A stretch of 64,000 nucleotides of DNA from Herbaspirillum sp. DW155 (GCF_037076565.1 NZ_AP029028.1:2108001-2172000), one strand, 5' to 3'; positions 49,010 to 57,875 are shown, numbered from the stretch's first letter. The notes: generated by a model from the letters alone, not told the origin. Program-made: numbers and translations.

Positions 49010-51118
49010 ATGGCGACCAAACTCAATACCATGAAAATCCCGGCCTGGGTGCCGGTCAAGAGCGGCAGGGCGATGGCGGCCCCGATCCTCATCATCATGA
49101 TGCTGGCGATGATGGTGCTGCCGCTGCCGGCCTTCATGCTGGATCTGCTGTTCAGCTTCAACATCTCGCTGTCGGTGATCGTGCTGATGACCGCCCTTTA
49201 TACGGTCAAGCCGCTGGACTTCATCGCCTTCCCGGCGGTGCTGCTGGTATCGACCATGCTGCGCCTGTCGTTGAACGTGGCCTCTACCCGTATCGTGCTG
49301 ACCGAAGGTCATACCGGTCCCGATGCCGCCGGCAAGGTGATCGAGGCCTTCGGCCACTTCCTGATCGGCGGCAACTACACGGTCGGTATCGTGGTGTTCG
49401 TGATCCTGACCATCATCAACTTCATGGTGGTGACCAAGGGTGCCGGCCGTATCGCCGAAGTGGGTGCGCGTTTCACCCTGGACGCCATGCCCGGCAAGCA
49501 GATGGCCATCGATGCCGACCTCAACGCCGGCCTCATCGGTGAGCCCGAAGCCCGCGCCCGCCGCAAGGAAGTGGCGCAGGAGTCGGAGTTCTACGGCGCC
49601 ATGGACGGTGCCTCCAAGTATGTGCGCGGCGACGCCGTGGCCGGCATCATCGTGACCGTGGTCAACATCGTCGGCGGTCTGGTGGTGGGCATGGTGCAGC
49701 ACGACCTGGCCTTCGATGCGGCCCTCAAGAACTACACCCTGCTGGCCATCGGTGACGGCCTGGTGGCGCAGATTCCTTCGCTGATCATCTCGACGGCCGC
49801 CGGTGTGGTCGTCTCGCGCGTGGCCAACGACCAGGACGTGGGCGGCCAGCTGATCAACCAGCTGTTCGCCAAGCCGGAAGTGCTCTACATCACCGCCGTC
49901 ATCATCGGCGGGATGGGCCTGATCCCCGGCATGCCGCACATTGCCTTCCTCCTGCTGGCAGCCGCCATGGGTGGTGGCGCCTATGCCATCAGCAAGCGCG
50001 TCGAAAAGACCAAGGCCACGGCGGCTGCGGCCACCCCGCAGGCCGCCGCCGCAGCAGCAGCGCCTTCCGAGGCGGAAGAAGCCACCTGGAACGACGTCAT
50101 GCCGGTCGATACCCTGGGCCTGGAAGTGGGCTACCGGCTCATCCCGCTGGTGGACAAGGGGCAGGGCGGCGAACTGCTCAAGCGCATCAAGGGCATTCGC
50201 AAGAAGTTTGCCCAGGAAGTGGGTTTCCTGTCGCCGCCCATCCATATCCGCGACAACCTGGAACTGAAGCCCTCGGCCTACCGCATCACCCTGAAGGGCG
50301 TGGAAGTGGGCAATGGCGAAGCCCATGCCGGCCAGTACCTGGCCATCAATCCGGGCATGGTGACCGGTCCGCTGCCGGGCATGATGACCTCGGACCCGGC
50401 CTTCGGCCTGCCGGCCGTGTGGATCGACAGCAGCCTGCGCGAACAGGCTTCCACCATGGGGTATACCGTGGTCGATGCCGGCACCGTGGTGGCCACGCAC
50501 CTCAATCACCTCATCACCACCCATGCGGCCGAGCTGCTGGGTCGCCAGGAAGTGCAGAGCCTGCTGGACCACCTGGCCAAGGAAGCGCCCAAGCTGGTGG
50601 AAGACCTGGTGCCCAAGATGCTGCCGCTGGGTACCCTGCAGAAGGTGTTGCAAAACCTCCTGCTGGAGGGCGTGCATATCCGCGATATGCGCACTATCAT
50701 CGAAACATTGGCCGAACATGCTGCCCGCATTCAGGATCCGACCGACTTGACGGCGATTGTCCGCATTGCGCTGGGTCGTGCCATCGTGCAACAGATTTTC
50801 CCGGGCGAGAGCGAGCTGGCCGTCATGGCGCTCGATTCCAAGCTCGAACGCCTGCTCATGCAGGCACTGCAGGCCAGCGGCGAGAGCGGCGGCATCGAGC
50901 CGGGCCTGGCCGATTCGCTGGTGCAGCAGACCGAGATGGCGGCGCAGCGCCAGGAACAGATGGGCCTGTCGCCCGTGCTGCTGGTCGGCGCACCGCTGCG
51001 GACCTTGCTGGCGCGCTTCCTGCGCCGTGCCATGCCGCAGTTGCGCGTGCTGTCGCACGCTGAAGTACCCGAGTCGAAAACGATTAAAGTTACCAGCCTA
51101 GTTGGAGGGCAAGCATGA
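49010..51118 (+). CDS. flhA: flagellar export gate protein FlhA
   Basis: The 702-residue protein has about eight N-terminal membrane helices, the FHIPEP-region equivalent (ASTRIVLTEGHTGPDAAGKV, LDAMPGKQMAIDADLNAGLI) and the large C-terminal chaperone-docking domain (LEVGYRLIPLVDKGQGGELL). An Ala-rich linker follows the membrane part. It forms the nonameric export gate ring. Its stop overlaps flhF (ATGA). Confidence 0.96.
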   Translation: MATKLNTMKIPAWVPVKSGRAMAAPILIIMMLAMMVLPLPAFMLDLLFSFNISLSVIVLMTALYTVKPLDFIAFPAVLLVSTMLRLSLNVASTRIVLTEGHTGPDAAGKVIEAFGHFLIGGNYTVGIVVFVILTIINFMVVTKGAGRIAEVGARFTLDAMPGKQMAIDADLNAGLIGEPEARARRKEVAQESEFYGAMDGASKYVRGDAVAGIIVTVVNIVGGLVVGMVQHDLAFDAALKNYTLLAIGDGLVAQIPSLIISTAAGVVVSRVANDQDVGGQLINQLFAKPEVLYITAVIIGGMGLIPGMPHIAFLLLAAAMGGGAYAISKRVEKTKATAAAATPQAAAAAAAPSEAEEATWNDVMPVDTLGLEVGYRLIPLVDKGQGGELLKRIKGIRKKFAQEVGFLSPPIHIRDNLELKPSAYRITLKGVEVGNGEAHAGQYLAINPGMVTGPLPGMMTSDPAFGLPAVWIDSSLREQASTMGYTVVDAGTVVATHLNHLITTHAAELLGRQEVQSLLDHLAKEAPKLVEDLVPKMLPLGTLQKVLQNLLLEGVHIRDMRTIIETLAEHAARIQDPTDLTAIVRIALGRAIVQQIFPGESELAVMALDSKLERLLMQALQASGESGGIEPGLADSLVQQTEMAAQRQEQMGLSPVLLVGAPLRTLLARFLRRAMPQLRVLSHAEVPESKTIKVTSLVGGQA

Positions 51119-52602
51119 ACGTCAAGAAATTTATCGCCAATTCTTCTCGCGAGGCCTGGCGCCAGGTTCGCGAGGCGCTTGGGCCGGATGCCGTCATTCT
51201 CTCCAACCGCAACATTCCCGACGGGGTGGAGATCCTGGCCATGGCCAATGAGGATATGACCACCCTGGTGGCGCCCACCGGAGCACGCGACCCGAACGGG
51301 CGTGCCCAGAGCGGCCAGTCCGGCGCGCCGGGCCCGCAGCCGTCCAGGCGTCCGGCGCTGCTGTCCTCGCCGCTGGCGCAGCAGCAGCCCCGCGCCGCGC
51401 AAGCTGCGCACCCCGACTCCGTGCCGCTGCTGGACCAGCCCGCCCATGGTCGTGCTCCGGTGCGTGCGGCCGACGCTGCGCCAGCCGGCGACGCCCGAGT
51501 CTGGCGCAGCCGCCGCACCGAGCAGGCTGCCGGTCGCCCGGCCGCCTCCGGCCGGCCTGCGCAAGAGTCTGGCGAGCAGGAGCTGCGCCCGCGTTCGGCC
51601 CTGCCCGAATTCGATGGCAAGGATTACGACGAGATCCTCTCCGAAGTCATGAGCGAGATCCGCTCCATGCGCGGCGTACTGGAAACCCAACTGGCCGAGA
51701 TTTCCTGGGGTGGCACGCAAAAGCGTGATCCGCTCAAGGGCGTGGTTTTGAAGGAAATGCTGGCGGCCGGTTTCTCGGCCAGCCTGTCGCGACTGATTAC
51801 CGAAAACCTGCCTGCCAATTCCAAGTCGCAGGACATCATGTTCTGGGTCAAGTCGGTCCTGGCGCGCAACCTCAACACCCTGGCCAACGAAAACGAGTTG
51901 CTGGAAAACGGCGGTGTCTTCGCCCTGGTCGGCCCCACCGGTGTGGGCAAGACCACCACCACCGCCAAGCTGGCAGCGCGCTGCGTGATGCGCCACGGCT
52001 CCGGCAAGCTGGCCCTGATCACCACCGACGGCTACCGCATCGGCGGATATGAACAATTGCGCATCTACGGCAAGATCCTTGGGGTGATGGTGCATTCGGT
52101 CAAGGACGAGACCGACCTGCGCATCGCCCTGGAAGAGTTGAAGGGCAAGCACACCGTGCTGATCGACACGGCCGGCGTGGGCCAGCGCGACCAGATGGTG
52201 GCCGAGCAGGACGCCATGCTGGCCGGTGCCGGCGTAGACATCAAGCGCCTGCTGTGCCTGAACGCCACCGCCACCGGCGGCACCTTGAACGAAGTGGTGC
52301 ATGCCTATTCCAGTTCCGGCCTGGCCGGCTGCATCATCACCAAGCTGGACGAAGCCGCCACCATCGGCAACGTGCTGGACGTGGTAATCCGCCACAAGCT
52401 CAACCTGCATTACGTGGCCAACGGCCAGCGCGTGCCCGAAGACCTGCACGTGGCCAACAAGCTCTACCTGGCTGACCGCGCCTTCAAGCAGAAGCGCGAA
52501 ACCGCCCCCTTCGAATTCCAGGAGGGTGAGTTACCGGGGGTCATCGGGCCCACCGCCATGTCCATGAATGACCGCGGACTGCGTGAGGTGAGCTTTGGCT
52601 AG
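51115..52602 (+). CDS. flhF: signal-recognition-type GTPase FlhF
   Basis: The 495-residue protein has an N-terminal basic domain (MNVKKFIANSSREAWRQVRE), a long Pro/Ala/Arg-rich linker (about 60-165), and an SRP-type NG GTPase domain: P-loop GPTGVGKT (273-280), TTDGYRIGGYEQLRIYGKIL, DTAGVGQRDQM, TKLDEAATIG. It determines where the flagellum is placed, typically at the pole. It overlaps flhG by 8 bp. Confidence 0.94.
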   Translation: MNVKKFIANSSREAWRQVREALGPDAVILSNRNIPDGVEILAMANEDMTTLVAPTGARDPNGRAQSGQSGAPGPQPSRRPALLSSPLAQQQPRAAQAAHPDSVPLLDQPAHGRAPVRAADAAPAGDARVWRSRRTEQAAGRPAASGRPAQESGEQELRPRSALPEFDGKDYDEILSEVMSEIRSMRGVLETQLAEISWGGTQKRDPLKGVVLKEMLAAGFSASLSRLITENLPANSKSQDIMFWVKSVLARNLNTLANENELLENGGVFALVGPTGVGKTTTTAKLAARCVMRHGSGKLALITTDGYRIGGYEQLRIYGKILGVMVHSVKDETDLRIALEELKGKHTVLIDTAGVGQRDQMVAEQDAMLAGAGVDIKRLLCLNATATGGTLNEVVHAYSSSGLAGCIITKLDEAATIGNVLDVVIRHKLNLHYVANGQRVPEDLHVANKLYLADRAFKQKRETAPFEFQEGELPGVIGPTAMSMNDRGLREVSFG

Positions 52603-53440
52603 TTACGATATCGACCAGGCAGCAGGTCTGCGCCGGATGCTGGAGCGTCCGGTGCCCAGGCTCTTTACTTTCTTTTCGGTGCTGGGCGAGGAAGAGAAGA
52701 GTGCCATGCTCATCAATCTGGCAGCGTCTCTGTCGCAGGCCAAGCACAGCGTGCTGGTGGTGGATGGCGATGTGGCCAGCACGGGTCTGTTGACCCGGAT
52801 CGGCCTGCGTCACGATGTGGCCACCCTGCAGGAAGTGGCCCGCATGGAACGCCCCCTGACCGAAGCCAAACGGCTGTTGCCGGAGGGTTTTTCGATGGCG
52901 CGCATCGCCCGCCGCAGCGTGCCTTCGGCGACCGATCCCCATGCGGGACGGCTGGCCGAGATATTCGACACCCTCATCGAGCAGGCCGAGATCACCCTGG
53001 TCAATGGCGTGCTGGCAAGCGACCTGTCGCTGCCGGTGCCGACCATGGAGATGGGCGAGATCGTGATCCAGGTGTCGACCACGGCGTCCTCGATCAAATC
53101 GGCCTATGCGCTCCTGAAGAGCCTGAGCGACCGCATCGGCCGCCGTCCCTTCAGTCTCATCGTCAACGATGCCACCGAGGCCGAAGCCCGGACCGTCTAC
53201 GCCAACATGGCCCAGGCCGCCAGCCGCTACCTGGCTGCGCAGTTGAATTTCATGGGGGCGATTCCGGCCGATGATCATATTCGCCGCGCCACCGGCCAGG
53301 GCCGCGCGGTGCGCGACGTCTTCCCCTTTGCCGGGGCGGCGCTGGCGTTCCAGCGCTTGTCCAAGCGCTTCGCCGCGGGTTCGGATGCGGCCCGCAGTAC
53401 GTATGGCATGGCCACCGACGGTGCCAGCCTGGGAGTGTGA
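52595..53440 (+). CDS. flhG: flagellar number regulator FlhG/FleN-like, degenerate P-loop
   Basis: The 281-residue MinD-like protein keeps the N-terminal FlhF-activating motif DQAAGLR (residues 7-13) and the VLVVDGDVAS strand. In place of the deviant Walker A motif (KGGxGK[T/S]) it has FSVLGEEEKSA (27-37): the final Lys-Ser remains, but the glycines and signature Lys are missing. ATP binding is therefore doubtful. The start is TTG 52595 inside flhF. Its place between flhF and fliA is the standard FlhG position. Confidence 0.85.
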   Translation: MASYDIDQAAGLRRMLERPVPRLFTFFSVLGEEEKSAMLINLAASLSQAKHSVLVVDGDVASTGLLTRIGLRHDVATLQEVARMERPLTEAKRLLPEGFSMARIARRSVPSATDPHAGRLAEIFDTLIEQAEITLVNGVLASDLSLPVPTMEMGEIVIQVSTTASSIKSAYALLKSLSDRIGRRPFSLIVNDATEAEARTVYANMAQAASRYLAAQLNFMGAIPADDHIRRATGQGRAVRDVFPFAGAALAFQRLSKRFAAGSDAARSTYGMATDGASLGV

Positions 53441-53445
53441 CGTGC

Positions 53446-54183
53446 ATGTATAACGTCAAGGGAAAGAAGGGCAAGAACGACGTGCTGGAGCAGCATGCGC
53501 CGCTGGTCAAGAAGCTGGCGCATCAGCTCAAGGCCAAGCTGCCCCCTAGCGTAGAGGTGGACGACCTGATCCAGGCCGGCATGATGGGCCTGCTCGACGC
53601 CGTGAACCGCTACGAGGAAACCCACGGCGCCCAGTTCGAGACCTATGCGGTGCAGCGCATCCGCGGCGCCATGCTGGATGAGCTGCGCAGCAGCGACTGG
53701 CTGCCGCGCAGCATCCGCCAGAACGCCCGCAAGGTCGAAGAGGCCATGCAGACCCTGCTGCAGCAACTGGGCCGCCAGCCCCAGGAGGCGGAGGTAGCGC
53801 AGCACATGAAGATCAGCCTGGCCGATTACCAGGCGCTGTTGACCGACTGCGGCGGCCATCAGCTCATCTATTACGAGGATTTCCACGACGAGGACGGCGG
53901 TCATGAGCATTTCCTGGATCGTTACCAGGCCGGGGAGAGCGATGACGATCCCTTGCAGAGCCTGATCGATGGCGGTTTCCGCGAAGCCGTGGTGGATTCC
54001 ATCAAGGCCTTGCCCGAGCGCGAGCAGATCCTGATGGCCCTGTACTACGAGCAGGAAATGAACCTGAAGGAAATCGGCGCGGTCATGGGCGTCTCCGAGT
54101 CGCGCGTGTGCCAGTTGCACAGCCAGGCCATTTCGCGCATGCGCTCGTATCTGCGCGAGCATTCCTGGAGCGGGGTGGCCTGA
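53446..54183 (+). CDS. fliA: flagellar sigma factor FliA (sigma-28)
   Basis: The 245-residue protein has sigma region 2 (DLIQAGMMGLLDAVNRYEET, FETYAVQRIRGAMLDELRSS), region 3 and region 4 with HTH (NLKEIGAVMGVSESRVCQLH). It directs transcription of late flagellar and chemotaxis genes and is held back by FlgM, whose gene lies 2.2 kb to the right. ATG 53446 is preferred over GTG 53437, which is too close to GGGAG. Confidence 0.95.
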   Translation: MYNVKGKKGKNDVLEQHAPLVKKLAHQLKAKLPPSVEVDDLIQAGMMGLLDAVNRYEETHGAQFETYAVQRIRGAMLDELRSSDWLPRSIRQNARKVEEAMQTLLQQLGRQPQEAEVAQHMKISLADYQALLTDCGGHQLIYYEDFHDEDGGHEHFLDRYQAGESDDDPLQSLIDGGFREAVVDSIKALPEREQILMALYYEQEMNLKEIGAVMGVSESRVCQLHSQAISRMRSYLREHSWSGVA

Positions 54184-54229
54184 GGGGACTGCCGCCGCAA
54201 GACCGCGCAACCCGATGCGCCAACGAAAA

Positions 54230-54248
54230 AGCCCGGCAATGCCGGGCT
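54230..54248. repeat. left copy of the 19-bp IS target duplication (terminator stem)
   Basis: AGCCCGGCAATGCCGGGCT, itself a near-perfect hairpin, occurs here and at 55815-55833 in the same orientation, as the asymmetric AATG centre shows. It has an A tract to its left but lost the T tract to its right. Confidence 0.8.
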
Positions 54249-54259
54249 CAGATTGATGA

Positions 54260-54293
54260 CAAAGCCCTGGCGAGAGCCAAGGCTTTGTTGTTT
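54260..54293 (+). terminator. hairpin inside the left end of the IS
   Basis: CAAAGCC-C-TGGC pairs with GCCA-A-GGCTTTG (54260-54287) with a GAGA loop, followed by TTGTTT. Rightward transcripts from fliA should stop here before the transposase gene. Confidence 0.65.
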
Positions 54294-54301
54294 AATCGGT
54301 C

Positions 54302-55768
54302 ATGCTCAAAAAACCGACAGCCGCCCAGCACGAGTTAGAGATGGTGACCATCGAGATGCTCGTGCCCAAGGACCACCTGCTGCGCAAGATCGACGCGGCG
54401 GTGGATTTCGAGTTCATCCGCGAGAAGGTGGCGCATCTGTATTGCGCCGACAATGGCCGCCCGGCACTGGACCCGGTGGTACTCTTCAAGCTCTTGTTCA
54501 TCGGCTACCTCTTCGGTATCCGCAGCGAGCGCCAGCTCATCCGCGAGGTCCAGGTCAACGTGGCCTATCGCTGGTTTGCCGGATTCCGTCTGACCGACAA
54601 GGTGCCGGACTCCTCCACCTTCTCCCAGAACCGGCGCCGCCGCTTCATTGATACCACCGTCTATCAAGACATCTTCGACGAGATCGTGCGCCAGGCCATT
54701 GGACGCGGCATGGTCGATGGCCGTGTGCTCTACAGCGACAGCACCCACCTCAAGGCCAACGCCAACAAGAACAAGTTCGACTACGTTCAAGTTGCCCAGA
54801 CACCCTCGGCCTATCTGGCCGAACTGGATGCGGCTGTGGATATCGACCGTGCCGAGCATGGCAAGAAGCCGCTCAAACGTGACGATGATGATGAGCCGCC
54901 CACCAAAGAGATCAAGGTTAGTCGCACCGATCCCGAGAGCGGCTACATGGTGCGCGACGACAAGCCCAAGGGCTTCTTCTACCTGGATCACCGCACCGTC
55001 GATGCCAAGCATTGCATCATTACCGATACCCATGTCACGCCCGCCTCAGTCCATGACAGTCAACCTTATCTGGCACGCCTGGATCGTCAGCGCCAGACGT
55101 TCGGATTTGATGTACAGGCCGTTGGCCTGGATGCTGGCTATTTCACACCGGCCGTCTGCCAGGGACTGGAGAATCGCGAGATCAGCGGCGTGATGGGCTA
55201 CCGCACACCCAACCACAAGCCGGGGACATTCTTTAAACGGGCGTATGAGTACGATGCCTACCGTGACGAATACATCTGCCCGCAGGGCCAGTCCTTGCAC
55301 TACAGCACCACCAATCGGCAGGGGTATCGGGAATACAAATCCAAGCCTGAACAATGCCGGGGCTGCAAGGTACGCGAGCAATGCACCAATAGCGCCAATG
55401 CGGTCAAGGTGGTGACGCGCCATGTGTGGGAGCGTTCCAAGGAGAAGGTGGATGATCGGCGTCGTACCGAATGGGGCAAGCGCATCTATGCCCGACGCAA
55501 GGAAACGGTAGAACGCAGCTTCGCCGACGCCAAGCAATTGCACGGACATCGCTATGCCCGCATGCGCGGCTTGCGCAAGGTCGCCGAGCAGTGCTTGTTG
55601 GCGGCGGCGGCCCAGAACATGAAGAAGATTGCCCTGCTGGTGGCGCGCTTGCGCGCGCTTTTACCGGGCTTGAACGCCTATGCCAGCGTACAAAAGTGGC
55701 TACAGAGAAAAATGAGCGCATTGCTTGGCTTCTGCGCCATCGACCATCTGCAAATTACCTGCGCCTGA
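54302..55768 (+). CDS. IS1182-family transposase
   Basis: The 488-residue protein has the DUF772-type N-terminal domain (PALDPVVLFKLLFIGYLFGI, VAYRWFAGFRLTDKVPDSST), a DDE catalytic core (YSDSTHLKANANKN, VGLDAGYFTPAVCQ, RRKETVERSFADAKQLHGHR) and a Cys pair region (CRGCKVREQC) of the DDE_Tnp_1_6 type. No frameshift or internal stop is present. It is transcribed in the same direction as fliA. Confidence 0.92.
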   Translation: MLKKPTAAQHELEMVTIEMLVPKDHLLRKIDAAVDFEFIREKVAHLYCADNGRPALDPVVLFKLLFIGYLFGIRSERQLIREVQVNVAYRWFAGFRLTDKVPDSSTFSQNRRRRFIDTTVYQDIFDEIVRQAIGRGMVDGRVLYSDSTHLKANANKNKFDYVQVAQTPSAYLAELDAAVDIDRAEHGKKPLKRDDDDEPPTKEIKVSRTDPESGYMVRDDKPKGFFYLDHRTVDAKHCIITDTHVTPASVHDSQPYLARLDRQRQTFGFDVQAVGLDAGYFTPAVCQGLENREISGVMGYRTPNHKPGTFFKRAYEYDAYRDEYICPQGQSLHYSTTNRQGYREYKSKPEQCRGCKVREQCTNSANAVKVVTRHVWERSKEKVDDRRRTEWGKRIYARRKETVERSFADAKQLHGHRYARMRGLRKVAEQCLLAAAAQNMKKIALLVARLRALLPGLNAYASVQKWLQRKMSALLGFCAIDHLQITCA

Positions 55769-55775
55769 AAAACAA

Positions 55776-55801
55776 AACCCCGTGTTCGAAAACACGGGGT
55801 T
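55776..55801. terminator. perfect 11-bp hairpin inside the right end of the IS
   Basis: AACCCCGTGTT (55776-55786) pairs exactly with AACACGGGGTT (55791-55801) with a CGAA loop. On the minus strand it is followed by TTGTTTTTC, so it can stop leftward transcripts from flgN; on the plus strand it may end the transposase message. Confidence 0.7.
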
Positions 55802-55814
55802 CGTCATCAACCTG

Positions 55815-55833
55815 AGCCCGGCAATGCCGGGCT
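55815..55833. repeat. right copy of the 19-bp IS target duplication (terminator stem)
   Basis: AGCCCGGCAATGCCGGGCT, the same orientation as at 54230-54248, followed by TTTTT. The original uninterrupted site would read A5, stem, T5, a bidirectional terminator between fliA and flgN. Confidence 0.8.
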
Positions 55834-55865
55834 TTTTGCTGGGTCCGCCGAGCTGGCAGGGCGAC

Positions 55866-56324
55866 TTACACGACGCCCAGCCTGCGGCCGGAGGAGCGGA
55901 TGCTGTTCTGGCCGTCCGGCCCGTAGAAATTGCCGGTGCCGGTCTTGCCTTGCAGGATGGTCAGCGCGCTCTGGTTGATGGAGAGCTTCTTGCCGATCAG
56001 CAGGCCGTTGACGCGGTTCAGTTCCTTGGCATCCTGCGCCAGTTCGAACAGGCTGGCCCAGATCTCGCGATCGGCTTCGCTGGCCTGTTCATTCATCCAC
56101 GCCTGCATGCCGCTCTCATCGGCGCTGTAGCCCAGGCTGCCCAGCAGGGCATGGCGGTTGCCGGCCAGGGTGGACATCTCGGCGACGATGGCGGCTTTTT
56201 CGGAAATGATGTCGGTCAGGCCTTCGGCCGTGGCTTCGGCCAGCAGCGCCTGTTCCTGGTTCAGTTTTTCCACCAGGCGCGACAGGGCGGCGTGTTCCAG
56301 AGAGAGTTTGCTGGCCGGGTTCAT
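55866..56324 (-). CDS. flgN: flagellar chaperone FlgN
   Basis: The 152-residue, all-helical protein (LSRLVEKLNQEQALLAEATA, LGYSADESGMQAWMN, AKELNRVNGLLIGKKLSINQ) fits FlgN, the export chaperone for hook-associated proteins FlgK and FlgL. It follows flgM on the same strand with a 28-bp gap. Confidence 0.88.
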   Translation of the reverse strand: MNPASKLSLEHAALSRLVEKLNQEQALLAEATAEGLTDIISEKAAIVAEMSTLAGNRHALLGSLGYSADESGMQAWMNEQASEADREIWASLFELAQDAKELNRVNGLLIGKKLSINQSALTILQGKTGTGNFYGPDGQNSIRSSGRRLGVV

Positions 56325-56352
56325 GCGAGGCGATCCTGTAGACGGATGGCAA

Positions 56353-56667
56353 TCAAGCCTGGCGGGCGTTGATGAGGTTCTGGGCGGTATTGATCACGCC
56401 ATTGGCGATCTTGTCCGGGTTGATCTGGAAGGTGCCGTTGGCGATGGCCGCCTTGATGTCGGCCACTTTCTGAGCGTCAAAGCTGGAGCTGCTGTTGCTG
56501 CCGTTGACGTCCAGCGCCTGATAGGTGCTGGACAGGCGCACGCTGTCCGAAGCGGCGGGCGCGGCACCTGCCCCATTGCCTGCAGCGGTCCCGGCAGGAG
56601 TATTGGTGCGAGCCTGCGTCTGCTCGGTGTTGAGGGTCGTGGATTTGAGTGCGTCGTTAACGTTCAC
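56353..56667 (-). CDS. flgM: anti-sigma-28 factor FlgM
   Basis: The 104-residue protein has a disordered Ala/Gly/Asn-rich N half and the conserved C half (SVRLSSTYQAL, DAQKVADIKAAIANGTFQIN, PDKIANGVINTAQNLI) that binds FliA. It is exported when the hook is complete, releasing FliA. A near-consensus sigma-28 promoter lies 51 bp upstream. Confidence 0.92.
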   Translation of the reverse strand: MNVNDALKSTTLNTEQTQARTNTPAGTAAGNGAGAAPAASDSVRLSSTYQALDVNGSNSSSSFDAQKVADIKAAIANGTFQINPDKIANGVINTAQNLINARQA

Positions 56668-56718
56668 GGCAGTATTCCTTGTAGGGTGGGGGCGCTGCGC
56701 ACCCGCCTGTCGTATGGA

Positions 56719-56745
56719 TTATCGACCAGTTCTGGACAAACTTTA
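56719..56745 (-). promoter_or_regulatory. near-consensus sigma-28 promoter of flgMN
   Basis: On the minus strand TAAAGTTT (56738-56745), 11 bp, then GTCGATAA (56719-56726). This matches TAAAGTTT-N11-GCCGATAA with one mismatch. It lets FliA transcribe its own inhibitor and chaperone FlgN, a known feedback loop. Confidence 0.88.
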
Positions 56746-56909
56746 ACATCCGCCACCGCAAAATGCGGAAATTCAGGCAATTTTCTTCACTTCTGCCGCC
56801 AGGCAAGCCGCTGCGTTCCGCCTCCCGCTTGCCTGTTGAAAATATTGCTTCATATAAATAGTGTGGGCGCCCTGTCCGGGGTAAGCCGGTCGCGGTGCTC
56901 GGCAATGGC

Positions 56910-57647
56910 TCAGTAGTTGATCTCCAGAATCCCGCCCGCCTTGGCGATACCGCTGACCACTTGTCCGTTCGCCGTGCGGGCCTGGGCCATCTGGCCTTCG
57001 TCGGCATTGGTCATGGCGCGCGCCTCGGTCGAAATCTGGAAGCCCGGACCGGTCGAGATCACCCGCACCGCCTGGCCTTGCTGCACCACGCGCTGGTTGC
57101 GCACGGCGTCCATGCGCAGCGGCATGCCGGCGCGCAGGGACATGCTGGCCACCCGTCCGATGACCTGGGATTCCTCGGTGATCACGCCGCTGGGCAGGGC
57201 CGACATGTCGCCGCGGATACGGGTGATGTCGCTGGCGCTGATGGTCTGGCCCTGGGCCAGCGGGACGGCCGCGACCAGGTAGTCCGAGATCACCTGCACG
57301 TTGGCACGCAGATAGATGGTCCACGGCGAGGGGGCCACGCACTTCACGCCCACCGTGGTGCGGCCGAACAGGCGTCCGCCATTGGGCGTGAAGGCTTGCG
57401 GCTCTAAGCAGGCGGCCAGGGTCAGGCGCGGATCGACCGGATCGATGGTCACCGTGACGCTACCGGGCAGGCTGGCCGTCTGGCCTTTGAGGAATTGCTC
57501 CGCCACTTGTTGCAGGGCTTGCAAATCCTGTTTGGCCGGCGTGTTGGGGGTGTTCTGGGCGTGGGCAGGCACAACAGCGCCCAGGCCAGCCACCAGCAAG
57601 GCGAGGGCGGCGAAGGTGTGGCGCAGGGCGCGGAGAGGGTGTTTCAT
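56910..57647 (-). CDS. flgA: P-ring assembly chaperone FlgA
   Basis: The 245-residue protein starts with a Sec signal (MKHPLRALRHTFAALALLVA, cleavage after AHA) and has the SAF domain near the C terminus (VAAVPLAQGQTISASDITRI, VVQQGQAVRVISTGPGFQIS). It helps FlgI form the P ring in the periplasm. ATG 57647 is chosen because it begins the signal peptide; in-frame starts at 57692 and 57716 are possible. It is transcribed away from flgB. Confidence 0.9.
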   Translation of the reverse strand: MKHPLRALRHTFAALALLVAGLGAVVPAHAQNTPNTPAKQDLQALQQVAEQFLKGQTASLPGSVTVTIDPVDPRLTLAACLEPQAFTPNGGRLFGRTTVGVKCVAPSPWTIYLRANVQVISDYLVAAVPLAQGQTISASDITRIRGDMSALPSGVITEESQVIGRVASMSLRAGMPLRMDAVRNQRVVQQGQAVRVISTGPGFQISTEARAMTNADEGQMAQARTANGQVVSGIAKAGGILEINY

Positions 57648-57875
57648 TTTGTGCAACTTGCCCGAGGGGCGTAGGCGAATCTTGGCAGCCATGTTACTTC
57701 GCGCGCGCGAGGTCAAAAGCGCAAACAGGGGAGGCTTTTCTCTCTTTATCGCCCCTTAGAGTCCGGGGTACGAACGTATGATCAAGCCTACGTAATTCCA
57801 TCATCGGTGCAGTCCGCAAGCAGCCAGGCAACAGCCCGGCAGTGGCGGTGGGGCGCTGTATTTCCGGAGGACCTG

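Larger units (their letters stand above)
54249..55814 (+). mobile_element. IS1182-family insertion sequence (1566 bp)
   Basis: The element is bounded by imperfect terminal inverted repeats: CAGATTGATGACAAAGCCC (54249-54267) and, reversed, CAGGTTGATGACGAACCCC (55796-55814), 16 of 19 matching. It holds one transposase gene and, near both ends, hairpins (54260-54293 and 55776-55801) that can stop transcription entering from outside. It is flanked by 19-bp direct copies of a terminator stem. It looks complete, as the transposase frame is intact. Confidence 0.85.

Noticed and set aside
48887..51058. A 723-codon minus-strand ORF opposite flhA
   Set aside because: His/Gln/Arg-rich translation without domains; flhA on the plus strand is certain.
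54230..55833. The terminator stems as inverted repeats belonging to the IS
   Set aside because: The asymmetric AATG centre has the same orientation in both copies, so they are direct repeats and best explained as target duplication.
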